This document shows positions 34,001-46,241 of a DNA stretch of 62,748 bases, one piece after another; position 1 is the stretch's first letter; the number at the start of each line of letters is the position of its first letter. The stretch spans positions 1-62,748 of the forward strand of contig DF237478.1 in the NCBI GenBank assembly GCA_000708835.1, in the 5' to 3' direction. Under the pieces are notes generated by a model that searched no databases, was not told where the DNA came from, and saw nothing but the letters and a program-made list of their open reading frames with translations. Origin of the DNA: Klebsormidium nitens (taxonomy: Eukaryota; Streptophyta; Klebsormidiophyceae; Klebsormidiales; Klebsormidiaceae). The position numbers were made by a program, and so were the translations under genes.

Positions 34001-37000
34001 ATTATCGCGGCTAAGCCAAGAGTCGTGGAATAGGCAGAACGAGTTCAGGTGGCAGGCAGTGCTGAGGCGCTTTCAGCAACCGGGAGCACCCAGCGAGGCA
34101 CCACCTCTCCACAAGGTTTTGGCGCAGCGCATCGCATGTGCAATCTCTCAACGTGAATGGCGGCCTTACCTGCACCATGGCCTTCTCCCTGTCACCGCCG
34201 CCGAAGAAGGCGACCGACTCAGCGTGCGTGCGTAGGCGGGAGTGCAGGAAGCGGTAGGCGCCCTCCAGCGCCTGCTCCTTGCTGGTGAGCGCGCCCAGGT
34301 TGGGGGTGATGGCGCGCAGGAAACCAAAGCCCAGGATCATGTACGCGTACCTGCAAACAGGCGCACAACGGCCTCAGGCGGCGAGAGGCCGTACAGGTGT
34401 CCGTTCTCGGTCAATCATCGTGGCAGTGGACCTTAAAACCCTAGCACGGATATGTAACACATCTGCAGATCTTCCACGCACGACCCGCCTTGGCCTAAAC
34501 ACCGTTCCACAATCTTCAAGCCGCCCAAACAAGCGCTCGCACACGGGGTTTCAAAACTGGGCAGAATAGCCCATCGACCCCAGAGCCACGCTCGCACGGA
34601 GTACACAGTGTGATCGCTCACAGGAGGCCAACGCCGGTGCGGCCGGTGAGGGCGTGCATGCGCGCGGTGAACCATGCGATGTCGACAACGGGCTTGACCA
34701 TGGACGTGACGAGGCCCGCCAGGTCCTGGCACAGCTTGTCGACGTCCACCGTCAGCCGCTGGTCCGCGTCCGGTACCGTCTCTACTAAGTGGGTCGCCTT
34801 GTAGAACGCCAGGTTGCGGAAGTAGAACCCGGACAGGTGCTCCGTCAGACGCCGCCGCCACCCCAGCGCCAGCTTGTTCGTCAGGTGCCTGGAGACACCG
34901 GGGAGCAAGCCGCGTCGATGTATAGCAGCAGACTCGACAAGAGTACGGGACCAGGTTTGGAATCTGGGGAATTTCTTTGGCAACTGCTTATGGAGCTGAG
35001 AATCGTCTACGAAAACAAGGAACGGATCGTTGGGCATGCCTGAGCAGGCAGAAAGGGCTGCTGCACAGCCGAAGCGCAAAACGGCGAATAGGACGGGCTA
35101 GATCCGATGAGCGGGAATAAGGTTCGGCCGAGCACCGAGAGACTCTCAATGTGCACAGTGCGGAGCTTGCGATTCAGACAGAGAGGTCTTATCATTTGCC
35201 TTCACTGTCAACAAGTAGGTCGGATTCGCACGTTGTCGAGACGACAATGCGGTCGCCTTTCTTCTCCCGAAGCCCATCCGTTTCCAGAAAACCAAAAACA
35301 CAGCCGGTTTCGCTCGTTGCGCAACCGGCTCCGCGTCGCCCTACCTGAGCGAGGGTGCGACGATAGCAGACGCGAGGCTCTGCAACACGCTGATCCCGAT
35401 GAGGCGCGCAAAGGCGCGGCGGTCCTGCTGCAGCACGTTCTTGACGGACGTCCCGTTCAGGCTGGCGATGCGGTCGCTGAGCGCGGTGCGCGCCACCACG
35501 AGCCCCGCCAGCGCCGCCATGCGCGCGCCCTGTCCGTCCAGGACACGTGGCACCAGGATGCGGAACAGCGTGCGTAGCCGCGCCCACGTGGGCCGGGGCT
35601 CCGCTCTGGGAACGGGGACGATCGGGACCAGGGCCAGAGGGTCGGGGGCGGGCGAGCAGGCCAGCAGACGGCCGCGGTAGTTCTTCTCGACTTCCTCCTG
35701 CATGAGGGGAGGGGCGGTCAGGGCGCGATGCGGTCTTCCAAATCAGGAGGACAGGAGGCTTCTCTTGACAGACAAGAGCAGGAGCTGCATGAGGAGCGAA
35801 AGTATAGAGAGCGAGAAGTTACGGCACCTTTGTCGTGGCTCGATCAAACAAGAGTGAGCGAGTCAGACCGGGTGAGCGAGTCAGACCGAGTGAGCGAGAC
35901 ATGCAGACTGGGAGGACAGGGCGGTTCGACAATCTGCAAGATCTATCAAGGCAGGGGTGTGACATTCCGTCGTCCATCCTTGAAACGCTGCGCTCACTTC
36001 TTCCTCCAGCTTTCTGAACGAGAACGCCTTGAGGTTGTTCTTGGCGTCCGCTTTCCGGTCCGAGAGCGCCAGGTCGTCGCCCGCTCCCAGGCCGGCTAGC
36101 TTGGGGGACGTCGACGCGAGGCCGCTGCCGGTAAGCGATGCGGTAGAGGAGGAGCGCGAGACGCCGTCCTTCTTGTTGTGCACGCTCCAGCCGCCCTCCC
36201 CGTCGAGCGCGAGCACGATGTCGTGGAACGCGACCAGCGCGGGGCGGTGCGAGATGGTCACGCAGCTGGTGCCCATCTCGCGGACCTGGCCGTGGGGCAG
36301 GCCAACGATGAGGCGGGGAGGAGACGGTTGGGGCGGACAGATTGGCGAGAGACTGACCCCTCAAAACTCTGACCAATCATTATGAAACAGGCCGGAGAAA
36401 ATGCAGCTCAAACAGCAATGGTTTCGCAGGAGGATGAGCAGGGGCCCGGCAACCCGACGCGCGGTTTGACACTCGAATGGACTCGCTCGACATGCTGCGA
36501 AGACGATTAAAGGGCAGTCGTTCGATCCTCGTCGCGCTGTCAAGCTGTACCGCCAGTCTTCTCGCGCCCCTGGCGTGGCCTCACCTTGTGGCAGAAGCGC
36601 TCCTCCATGTCGGTCGTGACTGCGCTGGTGCACTCGTCCTGCACAGGGCCCACACACAGTGAGCTGACTGCACATCAGATGCTCCAAGCACTCTAATCAG
36701 CTGTTGCAGAGTAAAAGTGCTGCACAACAATCGTACAGCAAGTAAACGTGAGCAACAGTCAGAGCAGCACATAGGAGACAAGCTCAATCCCTTCCTCGAG
36801 TCTCCTTGCAGCGACACTACAGGGTTAGCAATCCCCAGATTGCGCACATTCCGGCCCGCCCTGGATTGTGTCCGTGCCTCACCAAGATGGCAAACATGGG
36901 CTCGTGGTAGAAGAGCCGCGCCATGCCCAGCCGCTGCTGCTCCCCCAAGCTCAGCTCCTGGGGAACACAGGAAGGCACTCATAATCAGCGCCAAGTTCAC

Positions 37001-40000
37001 GAGGTCTCCAGACACGGGCCCCTGAGTACACCACAGAAGCACCACCCCAGCTATCGGTTGAAACTCAAAAACCTCCTCCGTATTGATTGGTGAGGACCTG
37101 GTGGTGATGCCAAAGCTCCATGGCCACGGCAACCTAGAACTTCTCCTCTCAATCCTGCTTCACGAAGTAGGAAGCCCTGAGCCACTCCAAAACGGAACGC
37201 CGAGCCCCTCTATTGTGGGATGCAAGCAGCGTTCCGTCAGCAAGAGCTGCGGGTCTGCCGTACTGTGGTGTGCTTGCGCTGACCTCCCCCCAGTTGACCT
37301 CCTCGTCCGGCCCGTAGCGGCCGAGCAGGTACTCGAGATCCACCATCGCCAGCAGCTCCTGCATGCGCAGCGCACTCAGCGGCTGCTCCTCCTCTGCCGC
37401 CGTCAGCGGGTAAATCAGCTGGTCCCGCAGCGTGCCTGCACCGCACCGAGAAGCTCAAACACGCGCGGTCTAGCTTGGAAAAGACCTTCCCTGCGGATCT
37501 TACATTTTGCTTGGCTCTCCACCTAATGAGCTGATTGGATGGGCGCAAAGCTAAGTGCCATGCGACGATTTCAGGAGTGCAGAAAGAAACTTGCACTTTC
37601 AGGCCTCCTGCAGTGAGCACAGCCGAACAACGGATGCGAGAAATACAGTGGCGGAAACTTTGTACCGCCATGGACGCCCCCGAATGTGCTGAAAAGCCCA
37701 CCCGGCAACATCCAGGACAACTGGAGCAAACAATCTGTGCGCGGTGCCCCTCACCGACTGCGGTGTAGGGCCGCTGCGGGACGTAGAATATGTTTTTGCT
37801 GAGGCCGTCAACGTCCTTGCTGCCCGGCTTGTGGATGCGGCCTGCGACGAGCGGCCAGAGCCCCCCCAGGACCCGGAAGAGGCTGCTCTTGCCGCTGCCG
37901 TTGGGGCCCGTGATCAGCAGGTTACTCCCCGGCTCCACGTCTAGTGTTAGGTCCTCCACCAAAACGGTGCCCGCGGGGGTGACCACCTGGAGGGAGAGAC
38001 CAAAAGCCTCAGCTGACAGGTATGCGGGCAGCGAGGACTCCTTTACTGGTCAACAAAATGTGCTTGACTGTTCCCTGAGTGGCTTTACAGCCTGAAGCGG
38101 TCCAAAGTGGTGGCTGAAATGTCGGGCTCGGAACGTGTGCGCTTTTCGTATGATATCGGAAGCCGAGCACCAGCGGAGGATCCACTTCTGTTGGACTGGA
38201 TTCGTGTAAGTCGAGCTTGAGATTTTTGAAGAATTTGGATACCCTCGACTTCTTCTCGTCAAAGAAGTCGGTATATCGCAACAGGAGGCTACCAGGCTCA
38301 GGACGTCAAGCTTGGGACGTCAGAATGCGGAAAAATCATTTGGACGACATGCGGTCCAGCTGCCCTTCGCACTTCTTCATCTTTGGAACGACTTTCGCAG
38401 GCCGCTGGTCAGTAGTCCAGCGAGATTGCCCTCGAGCCGGGCTGCGCAAGTTGCACACGGTAAGGCAATCAGACTTAAGAAGCGCAGGCTGCACCTTGAC
38501 ATCTTCGAAGGCGATCCTGTTCCCTTCCACGAATCTGCTGCCCGCCCCTTCCAGCTCCGCTTGCCCGGCCTGCCGCAGCTCCCGAGCCACCGACATGAGC
38601 TCCTTGATGCGGTCAGCGTACCCACTGCAGAGTCACAAGAAGCATGGCAGCCTTCAACATCCTTAGGACCGCCCGTCAGCAGCGGAGTTGAATGAGGGAG
38701 GATCTAAACAGAAAGAAAAGCTTGGAGGATGGCGTTTAAGTAAAGCGCGGGTTTCTCTCGTGTTTCTCTCGATCGTAAATTCAGCAAGAAAGCCTGTCTG
38801 TTTCCTCGACCCAAGTCTGTAGTCACACCTCGTCTTCGTTCGTCGACCTCGTAAGCAGGCTAGCCATCAAACAAGCTACCGCCCAACCCAAAGTGGCTCC
38901 AATGAACTCTTCGCCGCGAAACAATCGTACCTTCATTTTGCCTTGGCCTTTAGAAGCGCATCGCACCCCTCCGGCGCCGCTTTTTCGCCGCCTCACCTGA
39001 GCCTGGCGAGCCGGCGGGAGCTGCCCGCGAGCGTGCCCACCGCCCCGAACAGCGAGATGACGACGCTGGTGTGGTACCGCATGTTGCTCAGCATCTCGGC
39101 GCGGCCCAGCGTGTCGCTGCTGGGCCGTAGATTGCCTCCGAAGAACGGCCCGATAATGAGCACCACCGCCCACGTGGCCCCGCAGTACTTGAGCACGAAG
39201 TCCTGGATGCAGCCGAACCACCACTGCGTGTGCAGCACCGCCGAGTGGTGCCGAATCAGTTGCCGGAAGCGCGCGCTTATAGTAGAAGCCTGCGGGCGAC
39301 AGTGAAAGGTGCACGGGTGGGAGTTTATTCAGCGCAGACCTGACTCCGCTTTTGTCGCTCCATCGAAGAAGGTGCGAGAGGCAAGCATTGAACAGCATAC
39401 GAGGAGCTCCTTAAAACCTCAAAGCTTTCGAGACTATATCTCCTCATTTCGACGTCCAAGGAACACAACGACGTACAATCTGCTCGGAACTGCCTTCGCT
39501 GAGCAGGCGACAACCAATCCTGAACGACGGAAAGGGACCGGATCGGAGGAACCAAGCAGAACCACGCCGGCAGGTTTGATCTTCCGCTCCATTGCAACGG
39601 CACCTCGGGGCTCACCTCCCTGTCCTGCCCCCCATAGAATGCGATGCTTTCCGAGTGCGTGCGTAAGCGTGCGTGCAGGTGCCTGTAGTCGCCCTCCAGC
39701 TGTTGCTCCTCGCCCATCAGCTTTCCGAACGGAGGAGATAAACCACCCGTGATCAGGCCTGCGCCTGCGGACAGGAAGATGCGCCACGTGTCGAATTCCA
39801 GGTTCTCAATTGCTCCGTAGCTAAGCAGAAGCATTCAATAGCTAGCTCTAGGACTCCGCTGCAATGATTTCCAACAGGCAGGGCTCAAAAATGACGCAAG
39901 AATTACGGAGATCGCCTACAACATCCCCAAGACTGACAATTGTCACCAGATACGCATTGAAAGCTTGAACACTTTACAGCAGCTTGGGGACGAACAGCGG

Positions 40001-42464
40001 GGCCCACGAGAACGCTTTTCTTACCCAGTACATAGCCCAAGATGCCGAGTGCGTATTTGACGCCCGAGTAAGAGCAGAGGCGGTAGGTATAGAAGGAGCC
40101 ATCAATGACAGCCTGCACGGGTAGACGTGTGTGTTCACCAATTCGATTCGAAACCGTCCGGATCCGACACCCTCCTGAAATTCGAGTTCAGTTCGTAAAT
40201 CTCCAACGCAAAGCGAATTCGGAGCAGACAACTCATTGATCATCCTCTGCGTCCAAGCGACAGAATTCAACTTGATGAGGCTTTTCAATATCTGAGAATG
40301 ACAGTTGCTGATTCGAAGATCAGTACGGCCCTTCGAGGCATCTGAATCCCGCGCAAAAGGACCCACTTCGAACAGACACGATCCGCAAGGCCCAGGTGTA
40401 CGAAGTTTCTGCGGGCATGGGGCTCACGTTAATGCATTCGACGAGCAGGTCGCTGAGCTCGGTGCAGAACTTGGGGATGTCGCTGGCGAAGCGCTGCTCG
40501 GGGTTGGTGACCACCTGGTGCACGTGGCTCATGCGGTAGTACGTCATGTTCTGGAAGTAGTCCCCCGTGATGCGCTCCGTCAGGGTCTGCCGCCACGCCA
40601 GCTGCAGCCGGCCTCGCAGATACCGGGTTGTTGCGTCCTGCACAAGTATCCGCTTATCAGTGTGTGGTTGATGATACCGCCGTCTGGTCCCACTCAAGAG
40701 GGAGCAAACGGTAAGGGTGCAGTTGTAGGGGCAAAAGCGAGACGTTGTAGCTTTACGCGCTTTATAGAAGGACTTACACTCAAGGTTGTGTTCGTCGAGC
40801 AGCCGCAAAGTGCGTATGTCAGAGAAGCATGTGATCGGCTCTGGTTGTGGATCCGATGCAAAGCCTATTCGGCTAGAAGGTGGATTAGACGATATTAACC
40901 CTGAAAACGGACAGACATGGGCAGCTGACAATAGACGCATGCGGGCATGAGCGATTGAACACTTACGATGAGCGACTGGGAGAAGCAGAGAATGATGTTC
41001 TCCGTAATGAGGCGCACAAACTGGGGCACTTGCTTCAGAAAGGCCGTCTTGAAAAGGAACCCTTGGACGCGTGCTAGCCGGTTGCTTAAGGCAGTGCGGA
41101 GAACCTGCAGGAGAAGAGGAATGAGCTCCATTAGCACTGCCCTAATCAGCAAAGCCTGCTTTGGTTGCCCTTGGGAAAAAGTGACTCGAGCGCCCAAACT
41201 CCAACAAAATACTTTGTTGCGTTCTCACGCAACAGTTGTTGCCCCATCCTACATCAGCCTGAACATCAGATCCGATCAACATCTACAAGCCACCATTCGC
41301 CTGCAGCCATTGATATCAAAGGATAGCCAAATAAGATTGATCTTGAGCAACAAAACCAGGCTAATCTCCATGTCAGCAGATAACGCAAGTGCTGTAAGAA
41401 GGTGATCTACACAGGGACTTTATTGGGGCAGGTTCACCACCACCCCATCGGAAGTTGTCATGATGCGGTGATCTTCTGGCAGAAACTCCAGTCAAAGTAT
41501 ACAAAGCCATGTGGTTGAATCAAAGCATCCCATACAAGTCCTTGCCAGGAAGCCTGCGCAATGGCCACTAGAGCTTTTGAGGTTCAAAGGAAGTTTTACG
41601 AAGGGGGTAGTATTTTGAAAATGGTGGAAGAAGTGACCCTGCTGGGTTCAAGCTACGAATGTTGATGAAACGAGTACTCACTGCAATAGCGACCAGTTTC
41701 ACCAGGTTGCCCATGCCCCTGCGGCCCATCTGGGCAAGCAGTATGCCACCCAGGTACGACACCGCTGTAATCCCCCCCTTCCGCCTGCCCCCACCCTTCC
41801 TACATGACGCAGAATGTTTGCATATCAGCAATTGGTGCTTAGATTCATGTCAGTAAGGTTTGGCCCTGGTTGACTAAGACAATCTCTTCAAAGGACAACT
41901 ACAAACGGGCGCCGTCGACCATCTTTGCACACTTCAACAAGAAAAATAAACCTGCTGACAGATAGTTCCTGCTCAGGAACTTCAGATCTCGAATATACCA
42001 CAGCATTGCGAGCTGGGACAACCACTGAAACGCAGTCTCCTCAGCATAATGGTTAAACTGACCTACCTATGTGGCTTAAATGGCGCCCTAGCTCTGATCC
42101 ACCTCTGAATGGAGATTATCCAGAAAAACAGTTGTTATAGGGCGCCCCCTGCCTTTTCACAAAGGAATGTCATCAACGTTAACTTCCAAGTACAGCATCA
42201 CATTGAAACTGTGCTACTTGCTCAGCCATGAATAAGTAGGGTTTTTGAGTAAACTTACCTTCGGCTGGATGATCCCAATGCATGTGGCTTTCCCAGCCCT
42301 TTCTCCCCACCCTCGCTTACAGCAGCTTTCAACTTCGCAACTCTCCTGGCCTGTGCTGCCTTCTCTTTGGCAAGGTAGTAGACCAACCCCCCACTGGCGG
42401 CTACGCCTAAAACAATGGCTGCAGACCGCCTTCTTCCGGCGAGCATCTTCTGTAAAGTCGCCAT
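31036..42464 (-). CDS. Full-length peroxisomal ABC transporter, ABCD1/CTS/PXA1 type (22 exons, 1367 aa)
   Basis: Minus exons: 42464-42259, 41799-41682, 41104-40967, 40637-40428, 40112-40025, 39764-39616, 39289-38997, 38624-38495, 37986-37755, 37435-37284, 36957-36883, 36638-36585, 36285-35998, 35697-35345, 34888-34622, 34350-34170, 33742-33486, 32997-32705, 32413-32162, 31827-31679, 31500-31369, 31122-31036. They total 1368 codons with all phases consistent. The plant type is a fused TMD-NBD-TMD-NBD pump that imports fatty acids or their CoA esters and hormone precursors into peroxisomes for beta-oxidation. Both NBDs look intact: Walker [10 protein letters not shown] at about 471 and 1161, signature [11 protein letters not shown] at about 574 and 1285, Walker B FAILDECTSA and [10 protein letters not shown]. 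Both TMDs carry the conserved EQ.LEG.YR.LH.RLRTH.ES.AF.GG loop. The start ([15 protein letters not shown], then a hydrophobic stretch) resembles land-plant homologues. Intron at 35699-35997 contains a short tandem repeat (35852-35898). Confidence 0.96.
35852..35898. repeat. Short tandem repeat in ABCD intron
   Basis: The words gtgagcgagtcagaccg and close variants recur two to three times at 16-18 base spacing inside the intron between exons 13 and 14. It does not affect coding sequence. Confidence 0.6.
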
Positions 42465-44059
42465 CCGTCCCCGCTGCCAGTTTACTATACTGCCCTGGGC
42501 CCGGCGGGTCGAATCAACAGCCCTGCATGGGCGACCCTCACCCCCTCTGCAAAGCGCAGGATGTACTCGAGTTGCACAATCCCAATGGCTCAGCGCTGGC
42601 AGGCTCCACCATGAAAGCCAGCGTCAGGAACCACTCGCGCCGAGAGCGCGCGCATGGTTTCTTTTGACTCCGGTTTGCACATGATGCGGCATGCCCAAAC
42701 GCGCATGGTTTGTTTTGACTCCGGTTTGCGCAATGGCTTAGATTTAACTTATTTTAAATTACTATTAAAAGACGGGATCCCCAACGAGTCGAAAGCTTGG
42801 TGTTTCTATTCACAGCACTGATGTCAGCATCATGGCTATCTTTGCAAGGGAGCATCATCATTCAGTGTGCACTCACGAGCTCAGAAGCAGCTCATGGGAG
42901 TCAAGGGCGATTTGATCAGCATACTAGTAGTCCTTTCAAAAGGGTTCCAAAAATTCAATGCTGCTTCAATGATGCGTATTTGCCATACATATAACAGTGT
43001 TTTTACTGCTCACATGCACAAGCATGAAATGATGCCCGAAATCATGATGAGACTTATCGTAAGAGACATACAATCAGTATGGACAAGACACCATGTATTT
43101 GCTTTTATAATTTAGAACCTAGTCGGAATTCTGTTCAAAGGATCATTACTGCCCCAAAGAAATCAGATGATACAACATTACATACCATGCTAGAATCCGT
43201 GAATTCGACGCTCTAATTTTGTGTCCCTCCCATCCTCCGTATCTGCCAATGCTCAACGTGCAACAACTTTGAAGTCCGTGTGAGAGCCAAATCGGATGAG
43301 AGGAATCTAAACCCTATTACATGCCATTGCATTTTGATTGCAAAACGATCATTGTATACGCTCCCGGCAACTTTTAATTTAGGACAAAGCTGCGCTAGGC
43401 GCATCGATTTTTTGAAAAGCACTTCAGTAATATGTTTCAGGCCGGTACTGCTAGTAGGACTTTCATAGGCCGATTGGAAACTCTCGATCTTCGCGGCCGC
43501 TGTGCCTCTTATGTTTTAGCCGACAATCAGAGCCTATTACGCCGACTGTTATGTACCGGCGCATTATACTTTTCAGCCACCTTCATAAACTGATGCGAAA
43601 GGATTCACCAGCCAAAACTAGAAAACTAGTGTCCTCCATGGATCGGCGAACAATCAGAAACGAAAATGACAATGCCAAAAAATCCCCTCTGTCAAAGAAA
43701 ATCGACAAGATGCATGGGGAGTTGTCCATGTTATGTAAAGTCCATGAGCGAGCTTGGCAACAGATCACCATTCACTTGTGAGAACTGTGAACAGCACAAA
43801 AGCGAGAGCTGAAAAAGCTACCCGAATCAGAACTTTCACATGAGAAGCGAATCTATCATTTGCAGATTTTTAGTACGTGGGCAGCTTGGCGACCCAGAGC
43901 ACTTACAATTGAGAGGATGTCCTGACTTGTATAATGCTTTGTCCCAGGAATTTGAAAACTCCAGGGAATAGCGTCCTCTCGAAGTTGTAGATGGATCAAA
44001 TTGAAAAGATTGTATGCGGAGCTAGACTTCAGCAGTTACACTCTTGGAACCTACAAATT
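42465..44059. other. Intergenic region upstream of the ABCD gene
   Basis: This holds the promoter side of the ABCD gene and the 3' side of the small mitochondrial protein gene. A 29-base direct repeat lies at 42650-42729. The rest is AT-richer with short, uninformative frames. Confidence 0.45.
42650..42729. repeat. 29-base direct repeat upstream of the ABCD gene
   Basis: The two copies (42650-42678 and 42701-42729) share gcgcatggttt then ttttgactccggtttgc and differ at one base (c/g). They lie 190-265 bases upstream of the ABCD start codon, in a plausible promoter or 5' UTR position. A regulatory role is only a possibility. Confidence 0.85.
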
Positions 44060-44893
44060 TCAGTGCTTTGCTGAGGCTAAAGGAGCATTTTCCGAGTGCT
44101 TTCCAGGGGGTGGGTTAGGCGTGGCAGTTGGGGTGGATGTCGCTGTGAGGGCGGCTGGATCGGACTTCTTTTTCCCACCTCCGGTTGCAGCTTTATATCC
44201 CCCATAGATCAGAAGTCCCCATCCGGCAAGCGATAAGAGCACGAACTGCAGATAAGGCAGGTTTCAAAGGACACCAATCAAAACTGCATTGGTCTGTCTG
44301 CGATATCAACTTGGACTTACAACCAGCACATTGGAAGGACAAACAGCAGTCATCGCACAGCTACCAGTTTATTTCTAAACCAATGCCCTCACCTGTTCTT
44401 CCTTCCAATTTCCAGGATTTGTTGGCTCCTTCCAAAAATCTGCTTTGCTAGATTCATGACCGTGAGCTCCTGCAAGAACGTGCATTCAGATCAAAAAGTG
44501 TGCAATTTGACGAGCATATCGCCAGTCCAATCTGCTGAAGAGTCCAGACTGAAGTGTAAACGCTGTAGTCACCACTTTTTGAGCGGGGTTATTTTCAAGG
44601 GCCAGAACAGAGGGCAGAGTACTTACACTGCTTACCATGGATCAGCACTGAAATACCTGGTAATGATCCATACAGGTGAATGGCTAGGCAACACATAAGA
44701 TTGTTTTTTGGTGAAAAGACTTCATATAGGGAGAGATACTGAGATTCTTGGTACCTGCAGCATGCATGGAAAAAGAAATGGATGCAAACTCACCAGCTGC
44801 AAAGCTTCTGGTTGGAACAAGGTGGTTCGTTTTCATCAGAGGCGTGGAGAGGCGCAGCTGCCTGGCAGCCGTCTGAAACAGTACTTGAGACAT
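44060..44893 (-). CDS. Small single-pass mitochondrial protein (3 exons, 120 aa), function unknown
   Basis: Minus exons: 44893-44794, 44469-44393, 44245-44060; 121 codons with consistent phases, good splice sites and no internal stop. The N-terminus (MSQVLFQTAARQLRL...VPTRSFAAG) reads as a classical mitochondrial presequence with an RSF cleavage-type site. The middle exon encodes AHGHESSKADFWKEPTNPGN, then WKEEQ. The third exon starts with one membrane segment (FVLLSLAGWGLLIYGGYKAA), followed by GGGKKKSDPA and a Pro/Thr-rich tail. Size and layout (presequence, short charged matrix part, single helix) resemble small accessory subunits of plant respiratory complexes, and the middle block looks like a conserved plant protein. 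I do not recognise it firmly enough to name it. Confidence 0.75.
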
Positions 44894-46241
44894 GATCGCT
44901 TGCTGCCACCACAACCTGCAGGCTTGATCTCACTTCCCCGCTCGAATGCACTCTTCTTTTAGAGTAACTTGAAGGGATGCTGAGCTTTGAATATCTCAAT
45001 GCCCTCTCAATGTCTGCTCAAACCCTCAATTGCAAATAAAACGCCGCTTGCAATCAAAAGAATGAGAAACGATGAGCCGTCCTAAAACCGTGTTTGTACA
45101 GAGGCTAAGGCGGCACCAGCCACCAGCGTTCGATTCTATAGATCCGCAATAGCAATGTGGCCACCACCAATGGCAACAAACCACCCTCGGATCACCCTGC
45201 CGCCCCTCCAAGTTTTTAAATCCAGTATATCGAGTAGAAATGTCTGATTTATTCATGACTTGTGAGTTTTGAGTCTTGACTCGAGTCTTGCCAGGGCCGC
45301 AAGACTCGAGTCAAGAATCTACGATGTGATACTGAACTTCGCCTACAGATCGCCGGGGACCAAGGTTGCCGGAAGCGCGGAGCGAAGTACCGAGCTGAGC
45401 TACCGGGTAGCCGGATGGCTTTTGGACGGGGTATAGTGGTCGGTTTGCTTCTCAAGAGTCTACCGGGAGGTCAATCAAACTTAAATTGTACCGATTGGTA
45501 AAATTACGGTAGGTAACTGATGGCGACGAATTCTCTTTCATCCACCGTGCCCTGAGTTGTAAAGTCCGGCGACAGAGGGATACCCATATTCGCGTGGAAA
45601 GGTCGCTCAATTGAGACCTCCCGGTAAGACATTTTCGACGGCCTTGCCAAACGCCCGTAGATTCAGTTCGATAAAGTGCTGTACGTGCTAATCCGTCAAA
45701 AAATTCTGCCGCACTTGCCCGCGCTCCCGTCACCAAATTCACCGGTTTCGACGATAAACGGCCTTTTATGTAGAAACAGGGCAATATTCTAGGTATGGCG
45801 TGTGCTGAGAAGTTCAGTAATAACTGATCGATATTCCATGGGATTCTGCAGGATTATTTCGCGCAAAAGTTGCAATCGCTTTTCATGTCGCCCCGAATAT
45901 AGCCGTTTCAACCCACCCGCATTCACGCGTCAATCGGTTCAGACTTCTTGTCATATCTGGTTGAAACTGCCGGGAGCCCTTGCGGAGGTCCCCGGCAGAA
46001 GAAGCGGTAGGCATTTTGGGCAACCTCGTGATACCTCAGGACGAGCTGGACGTGGGGATTCAGCTATCGTCAGCCGCCTTTTATAATTTATTGAATCCCA
46101 TATGCCAATAAAATACAGCATTTTCGAAAACAAGCTGCCCGAACCAATTGAAGGAGAGACACGGAGTCCTTCAAGGAGTGTTTTGAAAGTTGACCTGAAA
46201 GTCTTCAGCTCGTGTTGTCTTTCAACTTCCAACTTCAAGCC
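44894..46241. other. Intergenic region between divergent genes
   Basis: This is the shared upstream region of the small mitochondrial protein (-) and the TMEM14/FAX-like gene (+). It includes a strong hairpin at 45271-45319. Minus-strand frames around 45249-45784 are not protein-like. Confidence 0.45.
45271..45319. repeat. Hairpin with 21-base stem and 7-base loop
   Basis: The left arm gagtcttgactcgagtcttg plus c pairs with the right arm gcaagactcgagtcaagaat plus c with one mismatch, leaving the loop cagggcc. Each arm also contains the palindrome gactcgagtc. It lies in non-coding sequence about 0.4 kb upstream of the small mitochondrial gene and 0.9 kb upstream of the FAX-like gene. Confidence 0.85.

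Noticed and set aside
45452-45784. Minus-strand 110-codon ORF
   Set aside because: Composition is not protein-like, there are no motifs or splice partners, and it sits in a region with inverted words; treated as chance.
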